Shown piece by piece: positions 1-7,424 of a stretch of 18,471 nt of DNA. The DNA comes from Acinetobacter sp. (lineage in GTDB: Bacteria; Pseudomonadota; Gammaproteobacteria; Pseudomonadales; Moraxellaceae), in NCBI GenBank assembly GCA_030152275.1, contig JASLHF010000189.1, forward strand, positions 1 to 18,471, in the 5' to 3' direction. How positions within the stretch are numbered: position 1 is the stretch's first letter; each line of letters starts with the position of its first letter. The notes under the pieces were generated by a model. The model was not told where the DNA came from. It was given only the letters and a program-made list of their open reading frames with translations, and ran no database searches. A program made the translations under genes and the position numbers.

Positions 1-1178
1 ATGCCCTGCTGCTGCATTGCCTGCCTAAATTTGAGATGAATGAGACTGATCAAAATCCAATTCAATACCGCAGCACTGACCACAATATAAATTAGATAAC
101 TCAATGCTTTTTCAGGCAAAAAGTAATTCAGCAGTACACAGCCAAAAATCAGCAGCGCTGAAAATAGCACTGCGGCAATAGGTGTGCCGTGCTCGTTCAC
201 CCGTTGAAATAGCTTGGGCGCATTGCCCTGTTCTGCCAGACCCAAAAGCATGCGGCTATTGGCATACATGCCGCTATTGCAGACAGAAACCGAGGCCGTC
301 AAAATAATAAAATTCAATAAATGCGCCGCCCAATCAATCCCGATTTGCTTAAAAATCAGCACAAATGGACTATGTTCCAAACCGCCCAATTGCAGCTGAT
401 TCCACGGCACCAAAGACAGCAGCACAGCCAAAGAACAGATATAAAATAGAAACACCCGAATTACCGTTTGATTCACCGCTTTAGGAATATTACGGTCTGG
501 ATCTTCCGTTTCAGCGGCCGCCATACTTATCAGCTCAATGCCGCCAAAAGCAAACATCATAAAGGCCAGCATATAAAATAAGCCGTCAAAACCATGTGGA
601 AAGAAACCGCCATGCGCCCATAAGTTGCTTATCGAAGCGCTTGAACCCGCATCGGCGGTTACCAGTAAATAAATCCCAAAAACAATCATGGCGATAATCG
701 CCACAACTTTAATCAAGGATAACCAAAATTCAGATTCTGCATATAGTTTGACGTTGGCTAAATTGGCAAGCGTAATCACCGCAAAAAACACCAATACCGA
801 TACCCAAGCAGGCACATGCGGCCACCAATAATTGACATATTTACCAATGGCGGTCAGCTCGGTCATCACCACCAGAATATATAAAATCCAGTAGTTCCAG
901 CCAGTTAAAAAACCGGGAAATTTACCCCAATATTTAAAAGCAAAGTGGCTAAATGATCCCGTGACCGGCTCTTGTACAATCATCTCGCCCAACTGGCGCA
1001 TGATTAAAAATGCAATGATGCCGCCAATCAAATAACCCAGAATGATTGAAGGCCCTGCCGATTCAATAATATGCGCCGAGCCTAAAAATAGTCCCGTGCC
1101 GATTGCCCCGCCCATGGCGATTAATTGGATATGGCGATTCTTTAAACGTCGCTGAAGTTTGGGCGTTTCGCTGTTCAA
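1..1178 (-). CDS. Amino acid permease, APC superfamily (partial, 3' end off window)
   Basis: I translated this frame by hand; it is open from 1178 to the left edge (392 codons) and lacks its C-terminus. It is an inner-membrane amino acid/proton symporter of the AroP/PheP/AnsP/GabP-like APC type. The N-terminus is a short basic stretch followed by the family signature around IAMGGAIGTGLFLGSA, which is the unwound TM1 substrate-binding segment. Later landmarks are a Gly/Glu motif near RQLGEMIVQEPVTGSFS, a WNYW segment and FAFGGIELISMAAAETEDP, all typical of the family, with about ten hydrophobic segments visible. The frame has an in-frame stop shortly upstream and no ATG before TM1, so the start is probably TTG at 1178, preceded by GAGAG at 6-base spacing. 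The substrate cannot be decided: aromatic amino acids, asparagine or GABA are all possible. Family call is confident; substrate is not. Confidence 0.88.
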   Translation of the reverse strand, partial: MNSETPKLQRRLKNRHIQLIAMGGAIGTGLFLGSAHIIESAGPSIILGYLIGGIIAFLIMRQLGEMIVQEPVTGSFSHFAFKYWGKFPGFLTGWNYWILYILVVMTELTAIGKYVNYWWPHVPAWVSVLVFFAVITLANLANVKLYAESEFWLSLIKVVAIIAMIVFGIYLLVTADAGSSASISNLWAHGGFFPHGFDGLFYMLAFMMFAFGGIELISMAAAETEDPDRNIPKAVNQTVIRVFLFYICSLAVLLSLVPWNQLQLGGLEHSPFVLIFKQIGIDWAAHLLNFIILTASVSVCNSGMYANSRMLLGLAEQGNAPKLFQRVNEHGTPIAAVLFSALLIFGCVLLNYFLPEKALSYLIYIVVSAAVLNWILISLIHLKFRQAMQQQG

Positions 1179-1373
1179 AACAAACTCTCATGCTAATAAC
1201 ATAGAGAATTGTAAAGGCTTCGGAGCATCTAACCTAGCCCGCGCCTGCCCTGATGATTTATTTTTGTTATTGGATATTTTTATCTTGTTTTGAATCAAGG
1301 AATAATAAAATTAGTCATGCAAGAAATATTGTCGCTGTATTTCAGCCATGCTCAAACTTTGCCGGCGCATTCA

Positions 1374-1880
1374 TTATGCTGTGGCAAGAAATGCATCCGA
1401 ATATTCAACATCGCCATGCGGATGGGTTGTTACAAATGAGATAGCCTGAAAATATGCTTTCGGTACATCGGCTAGATTCAGGTCAGGATAAACTTGAAAG
1501 CCAAAACGCACATAATAGTGCGGATCGCCCAACACCACACAACCTGTAGCGCCACTGTTTTTTAGTACTTCAAGCGCCGCTTGCATCAGTTGAGTTCCAA
1601 TTCCCAGACCCTGCATCTTCGGTAAAACTGAAATCGGGCCTAAGCCGTACCAACCGCTCTCACCAGTTGATATGCGAACTGGCGAAACAGCGACATGGCC
1701 CAAAATGTCCTGTTGCAATTCTGCAACCAAGGACAAGGTTAATTGATCATTTCTACGCAGCTGGTTAACGATAAACTGCTCGGTATGGCTGCTATGTTCA
1801 GCATGTAAAAATGCCGCTTGGGTGACACCTTCAATCGCCAGAATATCATCCATGCGTTCTGGTCTAATCTTGATTTTCAT
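1374..1880 (-). CDS. GNAT family N-acetyltransferase (YhbS-like)
   Basis: A 168-residue cytosolic acetyltransferase of the GNAT fold, using acetyl-CoA to acylate an unknown small molecule or protein amine. The acetyl-CoA pyrophosphate-binding motif A is clear at residues 81-100 (GPISVLPKMQGLGIGTQLMQ, with the Q-x-x-G-x-G/A pattern at 90-95). The downstream stretch around residues 117-132 (LGDPHYYVRFGFQVYP) is characteristic of the YhbS subgroup (COG3153). Length is normal for this subgroup. The ATG at 1880 is preceded by GAGG about eight bases upstream. It lies downstream of baeR in the same direction, but a strong terminator separates them (see 1905-1940), so it is probably an independent unit. 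The substrate is unknown. Confidence 0.85.
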   Translation of the reverse strand: MKIKIRPERMDDILAIEGVTQAAFLHAEHSSHTEQFIVNQLRRNDQLTLSLVAELQQDILGHVAVSPVRISTGESGWYGLGPISVLPKMQGLGIGTQLMQAALEVLKNSGATGCVVLGDPHYYVRFGFQVYPDLNLADVPKAYFQAISFVTTHPHGDVEYSDAFLATA

Positions 1881-1904
1881 CTGTCGCCCTCATTTGCCAT
1901 TCAT

Positions 1905-1940
1905 AATAAAAAAGCGGATCAGTTCAAACTCATCCGCTTA
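1905..1940 (-). terminator. Intrinsic terminator of baeSR
   Basis: Read on the minus strand, an 8-bp stem (AAGCGGAT/ATCCGCTT, 1939-1932 with 1919-1912) with a 12-base loop is followed by TTTTTTATTA. It lies about 36 bases after the baeR stop codon and just before the acetyltransferase start, so it should end baeSR transcripts. There is no T-run on the plus strand, so it looks one-directional. Confidence 0.8.
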
Positions 1941-1975
1941 CATGACTTAATTAAAAAAGATGAGATCCAAAACAC

Positions 1976-2662
1976 TTATTCATCAGGATATTCAAAACGG
2001 TAGCCCACACCGTACACGGCTTGAATCCATTCGTGACGGTTGCCGGTTTCCGCAGCATCTGAAATCTTACGGCGCAAGTTTTTAATATGACTGTCAATTA
2101 CGCGGTCCGCCACATCAAAACTGTCTGGATTAATATGATCCAGCAATTGCGCGCGTGAATACACCTGCCCCACATGCTCTAAAAACAGTTCCAGCAAGCG
2201 GAACTCTGTTGGGGTTAAATTCAGCGACTTTTGCTGATACCAAATCCGCTGCTGGCCTTTGTCCATACGGAAAAGATCATTGCTTTCCGGTTCTGCTTTA
2301 CGCTCTAAACGGCGCATGACCGCCTGTACGCGGGCAACCAGTTCTTTCGGGCTAAATGGCTTGCAGACATAATCATCTGCGCCCATATTTAAGCCCAGCA
2401 CGCGGTCAATTTCTTCAGTCCGCGCAGTCACCATAATAATTGGCAAATCTGACTGTTCACGGACTTTACGGCAAATGGTTAAACCGTCCATGCGCGGCAC
2501 CATTAAGTCCAAAATCATCAAACTCGGCTTACGCTGCAAAAAGCTGTCATAGGCTTCTTGTCCATCATGAAACATGCTGACTTCAAAGCCGGCCGCTTCT
2601 AAATAATCACGCACCAGCTGCGCAAGCTCTACTTCATCTTCAACCAGCATGATATGTTTCAT
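1976..2662 (-). CDS. baeR: Response regulator BaeR (OmpR/PhoB class)
   Basis: A 228-residue DNA-binding response regulator. The receiver domain (about 1-118) has the acidic pair E8/D9, phosphoacceptor D52 in LDLMVP, T79 and K101 in the KPF motif. A winged-helix Trans_Reg_C domain follows (about 128-226) with LTPTEFRLLELF, RVIDSHIKNLRRKI and YGVGYRFE. Known role of the family: phosphorylated by BaeS, it activates envelope-stress and efflux genes; in Acinetobacter baumannii BaeSR affects AdeABC/AdeIJK-type efflux and tigecycline susceptibility. Here it follows baeS by 18 bases and has an AAGGA ribosome site seven bases before its ATG, so it is the second gene of a two-gene operon. The BaeR name rests on overall resemblance and on pairing with a BaeS-like kinase. 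Confidence 0.9.
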   Translation of the reverse strand: MKHIMLVEDEVELAQLVRDYLEAAGFEVSMFHDGQEAYDSFLQRKPSLMILDLMVPRMDGLTICRKVREQSDLPIIMVTARTEEIDRVLGLNMGADDYVCKPFSPKELVARVQAVMRRLERKAEPESNDLFRMDKGQQRIWYQQKSLNLTPTEFRLLELFLEHVGQVYSRAQLLDHINPDSFDVADRVIDSHIKNLRRKISDAAETGNRHEWIQAVYGVGYRFEYPDE

Positions 2663-2680
2663 TTAAAAATCCTTGTTGTT

Positions 2681-4357
2681 TCAATTTTTTGGAAAAGTCA
2701 GCCTGCTGCGCAAGCCGCCTAATGGTGAATGTTCAAATGTCAATTCACCGCCCAAGGCTTTCGCCATTTTGACAGACAGCGCCAGGCCTAAACCAGTGCC
2801 GCCGGTGGCGCGCGTGCGCGAGTCATCCACCCGATAGAAACGCTCACCTAAACGCGCCAGCTGCTCATCGGTCAAGCCGAATGGGCTGTCGTCAACCAGC
2901 ACAGTCCAATGCGAAGCGCTGTTTTCAGTATGAATTTGCACTTGACCGCCAGCTTCAGTATAGCGAATGCTGTTGCCCAGCAAGTTCACCATAATTTGCT
3001 TAAAGCGGTCTATATCTAATTGTAATGTTTCACCTTGTCCTTGCACGCTGACTGTCAATCTAGCCTTTTCAAATTTTGGCTTAAAGCTGTCAACTTCTTG
3101 GAGCACCACGTCCCAAGGATTAACCGCCGTAAAATAGCACTGCAGCTGCTGCGCTTCTGCCTGTGCAAGGTCAGCCAAATCCTGTGTCAGCTTTTTCAGG
3201 CTGCCGACCTGATTCAGCATGGAGGCAAAATGTTCAGGGGTCGGCTTACGGATACCATCCTGCATCGCTTCAATTTGCGCCTGCAATACAGCCAACGGGG
3301 TTTTCAGCTCATGTGACGTATCTGCCACCCACTGCCGCCGTGAAGTTTCATGCTGATCTAAAATCACCGCCAGCCGGTTCAGCTGATTCGACAGATCGCC
3401 CAGCTCATCATTACGGTTTACCGCTACTTGATGCTGAAAATTGCCCTTGGTCAATTCACGTGTTCCATCCAGCAAGCGCTGAATCGGTTTTTTAAAATAT
3501 GTCGCCAACAGCAAAGACACAATTAAGCTGGCCGCAAAGCTTAAGCCATAAACCAGCAGTAAATAGCGCTTTTGATTGCTAAAGAAATTAATGCTTAAGG
3601 CATCATCCTGATCTAAAACAGATTTTAAACCCAAATAGCCCACCACTTGATTATTCACCACAATCGGCCGGTATGAAATTTGGCTTTGTGAAGGCTCACC
3701 CACCACAAACTGGCGTTTTGCATCATATAGCGACAAACGTGAGCTCAGCCCTAAACGGTCCGGCAGCTGAATAAACTGTTTTTTACCATTATTGTTCATT
3801 GCAGGAGGCGGCGGCTTGCCTGCGTCCTTGGCGTTTGGCGGACGGAACATATTTTGGTTTTCACTTAACGGAAATTTAAGGCCGTCAAAAGGCTGAAATT
3901 CTGAAGGCAAATTCAACTCCAGCATTTTCAGCTCTTCAGAATTTATATTAGATGCCGGAGCGCTGGCATTTTGCTGTTGTGATGCGCCGTTAACATTGAC
4001 ATTGAACATGCCGGTGCTGCTGTTTTCCTGAAAATAGCGCTGCTGCAAGGCAATATCATACTGCCGGCGCAGCCACCAGCGTGAAAGGCGGTCATAATCA
4101 TCCGGCCCTGCCTTCCCTTCTATCTGCAGAATTTGCGCCTGAATTGCATTGCCCCAGTCATGATACACCTCATACACTTCCGCCAAATTTCCAATCAAAT
4201 GGTCCAGTTTTTGCATTTCCACATCAGAAACATATTTGGTGAAATTACGCTGCATATTCCAATGAAGCACGCCTAAACTGACCGTTGTGATAACCAGTGT
4301 GGTCAGCAGCACAGTCAAAAATAAACGCAAGGCGATGGGCACACGACGGATCTTCAA
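2681..4357 (-). CDS. baeS: Sensor histidine kinase BaeS
   Basis: A 558-residue inner-membrane kinase. Order: TM1 about 9-31; a large periplasmic sensor region about 32-262; TM2 about 265-288; HAMP about 289-340; HisKA with phosphoacceptor H349 in SHELKTP; and HATPase with an N box around 455-466 (MVNLLGNSIRYT). The G1 position is degenerate (DDSPFGL at 489-495), followed by an F box (GERFYRVD, 504-511) and a G2 box (GGTGLGLAL, 519-527). The ERFYR...SRxRAxGGxGLGLA segment resembles BaeS. Unusually, the sensor region carries Gln/Asn/Ala- and Pro-rich low-complexity stretches (about 120-140 and 176-193) that make it longer than I expect for enterobacterial BaeS. The start appears to be TTG at 4357: an in-frame stop lies eight codons upstream with no ATG between. 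A GTG at 4342 is an alternative. It precedes baeR in an operon and is divergent from the lipoprotein gene at 4491. Confidence 0.88.
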   Translation of the reverse strand: MKIRRVPIALRLFLTVLLTTLVITTVSLGVLHWNMQRNFTKYVSDVEMQKLDHLIGNLAEVYEVYHDWGNAIQAQILQIEGKAGPDDYDRLSRWWLRRQYDIALQQRYFQENSSTGMFNVNVNGASQQQNASAPASNINSEELKMLELNLPSEFQPFDGLKFPLSENQNMFRPPNAKDAGKPPPPAMNNNGKKQFIQLPDRLGLSSRLSLYDAKRQFVVGEPSQSQISYRPIVVNNQVVGYLGLKSVLDQDDALSINFFSNQKRYLLLVYGLSFAASLIVSLLLATYFKKPIQRLLDGTRELTKGNFQHQVAVNRNDELGDLSNQLNRLAVILDQHETSRRQWVADTSHELKTPLAVLQAQIEAMQDGIRKPTPEHFASMLNQVGSLKKLTQDLADLAQAEAQQLQCYFTAVNPWDVVLQEVDSFKPKFEKARLTVSVQGQGETLQLDIDRFKQIMVNLLGNSIRYTEAGGQVQIHTENSASHWTVLVDDSPFGLTDEQLARLGERFYRVDDSRTRATGGTGLGLALSVKMAKALGGELTFEHSPLGGLRSRLTFPKN

Positions 4358-4370
4358 AACACAGGCTCTA

Positions 4371-4427
4371 TTTTTCTTCTATATTCATTATTGTAGCGAA
4401 CACTGGGCTAAAAAACTCTCCATTGTT
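4371..4427. promoter_or_regulatory. Divergent promoter region with two BaeR-box-like sequences (tentative)
   Basis: The 133-base divergent gap between baeS and the lipoprotein gene must hold both promoters. As I recall it, the Escherichia coli BaeR consensus is TTTTTCTCCATDATTGGC. Two partial matches are visible on the plus strand: TTTTTCTTCTATATTCAT at 4371-4388 (about 11 of 17 informative positions) and TCTCCATTGTT at 4417-4427, matching only the core. The region is AT-rich, so chance matches are likely. This is inference, not a called site. Confidence 0.2.
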
Positions 4428-4490
4428 TCTTCATCATTATTATTTAATCTTTAAGCATCAAATCAGTATTATCTGCGGCGGGAAAAGACG

Positions 4491-5120
4491 ATGAATACAA
4501 TGACTAAAATGGCTTTAATCAGCGCTAGCGTTTTAAGCATGGGCGCATTAACTGCATGTCAATCTTCAACTGGGCCTAAAGACAGCGAGCACAGCCGCAT
4601 GATGCATGACCGCGGTGACCACGGCCGTCAAATGACACCGGAACAGCGTGAACAATTTAAAGAAAAACGCGCAGAACAGCGCCAAATTTTTACAGAAATG
4701 AAAAAAGCCTGTGACGGTAAAGCCGTTGGTACTGCAGTGCAAGTCAAAGCGGGCGATAAAGCCATTGACGGTACTTGTGCCATGGTCTTTAAAGCTGACC
4801 GTAAAGCCATGAAACAAGAAATGAAAAATGCCGGCGGTGAACATAAACCGATGCGCGGTGAACACCGTCCAATGCGCGGCCATATGCAAGGCCCAATGGA
4901 CATGCAGCGCGGTGAACCGCTAACAGATGCTAAACGCGCCGAATTAACCAAACAGTTTGATCAGCGTCTGGCTGAGCGCCAAGCAAGACAGCAAGCCGTT
5001 TTAAAAGCCTGCCAAGGTAAAACCAATGGCACAGCGGTTGCCCTTAAAGTGGGTGAACAGCAAATCAATGGTCAATGTGAAGTGCGCTTCCAGCCTAAAG
5101 CGCCTGCACCAGTAAAATAA
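4491..5120 (+). CDS. Met/His-rich lipoprotein with a duplicated two-cysteine unit, divergent from baeS
   Basis: A 209-residue predicted lipoprotein. The signal peptide ends at a lipobox LTAC (C23), and the residue after the Cys is Gln, not Asp, which favours the outer membrane. The mature protein consists of two units about 100 residues apart. Each has a charged, Gln/Arg-rich helix opening with an LTxxQ-like motif (MTPEQR at 48, LTDAKR at 144). Each ends in KACxGKxxGTAVxxKxG...GxC (C74/C96 and C174/C196). The linker (about 116-141) is rich in Met, His and Arg with GEHKPMR/GEHRPMR repeats. I do not recognise a named family. The LTxxQ-like helices and the position beside baeSR recall Spy/CpxP periplasmic chaperones, but the paired cysteines and the lipid anchor are unlike them. 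M4 at 4500 is an alternative start. A Spy-like or metal-binding role is inference. Confidence 0.75.
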   Translation: MNTMTKMALISASVLSMGALTACQSSTGPKDSEHSRMMHDRGDHGRQMTPEQREQFKEKRAEQRQIFTEMKKACDGKAVGTAVQVKAGDKAIDGTCAMVFKADRKAMKQEMKNAGGEHKPMRGEHRPMRGHMQGPMDMQRGEPLTDAKRAELTKQFDQRLAERQARQQAVLKACQGKTNGTAVALKVGEQQINGQCEVRFQPKAPAPVK

Positions 5121-5153
5121 GCTGAATGACTGTTAAAGCGGCAGTTTAAAGCT

Positions 5154-5181
5154 AAAAAAGCACTCTTTAGAGTGCTTTTTT
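5154..5181 (+). terminator. Intrinsic terminator of the lipoprotein gene
   Basis: AAAAAAGCACTC (5154-5165) pairs perfectly with GAGTGCTTTTTT (5170-5181) around a TTTA loop. The 12-bp stem ends in a T-run 34 bases after the stop codon. Confidence 0.9.
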
Positions 5182-5338
5182 ATTGGACATATCTTTTTAC
5201 GCTTTTTGACTATTTGTGTCATTCAATTTTATCTAAAAGTGTTTACACTCAATACACTTAGCATTTTCAAGAGATAAATCTTTGACTTTACAGTCACTAA
5301 CAAATACCCCTGAAATGCTTGTACCCAATAAGAAGATG

Positions 5339-5386
5339 TTGCACGATTAGAACCATGTCCATACGTGTCATTGACGACACGTGCAA
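5339..5386. promoter_or_regulatory. Overlapping, mutually exclusive inverted repeats upstream of acyl-CoA dehydrogenase 1
   Basis: Two inverted repeats share bases. Inner: ACGTGTC (5363-5369), a 6-base spacer, GACACGT (5376-5382). Outer: TTGCACG (5339-5345) with CGTGCAA (5380-5386). Because CGT at 5380-5382 belongs to both right arms, only one pairing can form at a time in RNA. As DNA, the inner repeat is a typical dimeric repressor operator shape. It lies 58-77 bases before the likely ATG at 5440. The function is inferred from symmetry only. Confidence 0.4.
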
Positions 5387-5439
5387 ACGTTTATTTAGAA
5401 TTATTAACGCTGGTAGAAACCAGTATTGAGGAAAACGAT

Positions 5440-7242
5440 ATGCCACAATACAAAGCGCCCTTACGTGATATGCAATTCGTTCTGCATGAACTTTTAAATG
5501 CAGAAGAACATTATGCAAAATTGCCTGCATTTTCTGAGACCGTAAGCCGTGAATTGGTTGACCAGTATTTAGAAGCTGCTGCAGACTTCTGTGAAAATGA
5601 ACTTTCTCCTTTAAACCAAATCGGTGACCGCGAAGGCTGTACGTGGAATGATGGCGTTGTTACAACACCAACTGGTTTTAAAGCAGCGTACCAAAAATAT
5701 ATCGAACTGGGCTTCCCGTCACTTTCTGCTGAAGAACAATACGGCGGTCAAGGCTTGCCTGTTTCTTTAGGCAACGTGATCTCTGAAATGGTCGGTACTT
5801 CGAACTGGGCTTGGGGCATGTATCCGGGTCTTTCTCACGGTGCTGTACGTACTTTAGAACACCATGGTTCTCAAGAACAAAAAGACACTTACCTGCCTAA
5901 ACTGGTTTCAGGTGAATGGACAGGCACGATGTGCTTAACAGAATCTCATGCAGGTTCTGACTTGGGTATTATCCGCTCTAAAGCTGAACCGCAAGCGGAC
6001 GGCAGCTATGCAATTTCTGGCGAGAAAATCTTTATCTCTGCCGGTGAACACGACATGGCGGATAACATCATCCACATCGTACTTGCACGTCTGCCTGGCG
6101 CGCCTAAAGGCACTAAAGGCATTTCGCTATTCATCGTACCTAAATTCAATGTAAATGCTGATGGCTCAATTGGTGAGCGTAATGCGGTACGCTGCGGTTC
6201 GATTGAACACAAAATGGGTATCCATGGTAACGCAACATGTGTCATCAACTTTGATAACGCAAAAGGTTTCTTGATTGGCCCTGAAAACCGCGGTCTAAAC
6301 TGCATGTTCACATTCATGAACACTGCACGTATTGGTACGGCTGTACAAGGTCTTTCAGCTTCTGAAGGTTCATTCCAAGGCGCACTGGCTTATGCAAAAG
6401 ACCGTTTAGCTATGCGTTCACTTTCAGGCCCTAAAGCACCTGAAAAAGAAGCTGATCCGATTATCGTTCACCCTGCTGTACGCAACATGCTGATGACACA
6501 AAAAGCATTTGCTGAAGGCGGCCGTGCGCTTGTTTACTTATTGTCTCTGCATGCAGATATCGTAGAACAAGGTGCAACTGAAGAAGAACGTAAAGCCTCT
6601 GACAATATCTTGTCTTTATTAACACCTATTGCAAAAGCATTCTTAACTGAAACGGGTTCAGAATCTGCAAAACACGGCGTTCAAGTGTTCGGCGGTCACG
6701 GCTTTATTTCTGAACACGGTATGGAGCAAATCGTACGTGATACACGTATCTCTTGCCTGTATGAAGGTACAACTGAAATTCAAGCAATCGACTTGTTAGG
6801 CCGTAAAGTTTTGGGTACGCAAGGCGCAATGTTGAAAGACTTCACCAAGATCATCCACAAATTTGCAGAAGCGAACAAAGACAATGCTGCCATGAAAGAA
6901 TTTGTTGAACCGCTTGCTGCGCTCAACAAAGAATGGGGCGACCTGACAATGCAGATTGGTATGAAAGCGATGCAAAACCCAGAAGAAGTGGGCGCAGCAG
7001 CAGTAGATTACCTATACTTCTCTGGCTATGTAACGCTTGCGTACCTATGGGCTCGCATGGCGCTTGTTGCTCAAGAAACTTTGGCTGCCGGTACAACTGA
7101 CGTTGACTTCTACAACGCGAAAGTAACCACCGCCCGTTTCTATTTCAAGAAAATCTTGCCGCGTGTTCGCTCTCACGTAGATGTCATCGCTGGCGGTCTA
7201 GATCCATTGATGGCTTTGGATGCAGAGCACTTCGCATTCTAA
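5440..7242 (+). CDS. Acyl-CoA dehydrogenase, large (~600 aa) FadE/DmdC-like type, copy 1
   Basis: A 600-residue cytosolic flavoprotein that oxidises an acyl-CoA thioester to the trans-2-enoyl-CoA, the first step of beta-oxidation. Domains: a short N-terminal lead (MPQYKAPLRDMQF), then the N-terminal helical domain, the middle beta domain with TMCLTESHAGSD (163-174), the FAD-binding C-terminal helical domain, and an extra C-terminal region (about 465-600) found in this larger subfamily. The catalytic base is E442 in YEGTTEIQ, preceded by VFGGHGFISEHGMEQIVRD. It resembles the Pseudomonas PA0506/PA0508 type, also often annotated 3-methylmercaptopropionyl-CoA dehydrogenase. The open frame extends back to a GTG at 5365. 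I chose ATG 5440 because GAGGA lies seven bases before it and because copy 2 starts at the matching residue. Chain-length specificity cannot be read. Confidence 0.9.
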   Translation: MPQYKAPLRDMQFVLHELLNAEEHYAKLPAFSETVSRELVDQYLEAAADFCENELSPLNQIGDREGCTWNDGVVTTPTGFKAAYQKYIELGFPSLSAEEQYGGQGLPVSLGNVISEMVGTSNWAWGMYPGLSHGAVRTLEHHGSQEQKDTYLPKLVSGEWTGTMCLTESHAGSDLGIIRSKAEPQADGSYAISGEKIFISAGEHDMADNIIHIVLARLPGAPKGTKGISLFIVPKFNVNADGSIGERNAVRCGSIEHKMGIHGNATCVINFDNAKGFLIGPENRGLNCMFTFMNTARIGTAVQGLSASEGSFQGALAYAKDRLAMRSLSGPKAPEKEADPIIVHPAVRNMLMTQKAFAEGGRALVYLLSLHADIVEQGATEEERKASDNILSLLTPIAKAFLTETGSESAKHGVQVFGGHGFISEHGMEQIVRDTRISCLYEGTTEIQAIDLLGRKVLGTQGAMLKDFTKIIHKFAEANKDNAAMKEFVEPLAALNKEWGDLTMQIGMKAMQNPEEVGAAAVDYLYFSGYVTLAYLWARMALVAQETLAAGTTDVDFYNAKVTTARFYFKKILPRVRSHVDVIAGGLDPLMALDAEHFAF

Positions 7243-7268
7243 TTTGACGGTCACAGATCATCAAATTA

Positions 7269-7286
7269 CTGTACTCTAGAGTACAG
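7269..7286. repeat. Perfect 18-bp palindrome between the two dehydrogenase genes
   Basis: CTGTACTCTAGAGTACAG is its own reverse complement with no spacer. It starts 27 bases after the copy 1 stop and ends nine bases before the arm of the copy 1 terminator. It could be a repressor operator for copy 2, although it sits about 140 bases from the copy 2 ATG, or an RNA stem guarding the 3' end of copy 1. Confidence 0.6.
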
Positions 7287-7294
7287 AAATAGAG

Positions 7295-7330
7295 AAAGGA
7301 CGGTCATAGCTTTGACAGTCCTTTTTCTTT
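7295..7330 (+). terminator. Intrinsic terminator of acyl-CoA dehydrogenase 1
   Basis: AAAGGAC (7295-7301) pairs with GTCCTTT (7318-7324). After one G/A mismatch the stem continues with GTCA (7303-7306) and TGAC (7313-7316). A T-rich tail CTTTTTCTTT follows. The two dehydrogenase genes are therefore probably separate transcription units, at least in part. Confidence 0.8.
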
Positions 7331-7424
7331 ATAAAGATATCCAAGATTTAAAACTTTTTAAATTCAAGCAGCATGCTGTGCCATGTATGTGATGATATGA
7401 ATCAAACAAGAAACAGGTGGAACT

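Noticed and set aside
1253..1444. 63-codon plus-strand open frame
   Set aside because: Half lies antisense to the acetyltransferase and half in AT-rich spacer; no ribosome site and no protein-like composition.
4566..4951. Two 107-codon minus-strand open frames opposite the lipoprotein gene
   Set aside because: Antisense shadows; the plus-strand frame has a lipobox, a ribosome site, internal protein repeats and a terminator.
5365..5439. Twenty-five extra codons at the start of acyl-CoA dehydrogenase 1 from a GTG
   Set aside because: The ATG at 5440 has a strong ribosome site at correct spacing and aligns with the start of the paralogue; the extension covers the inverted repeats.
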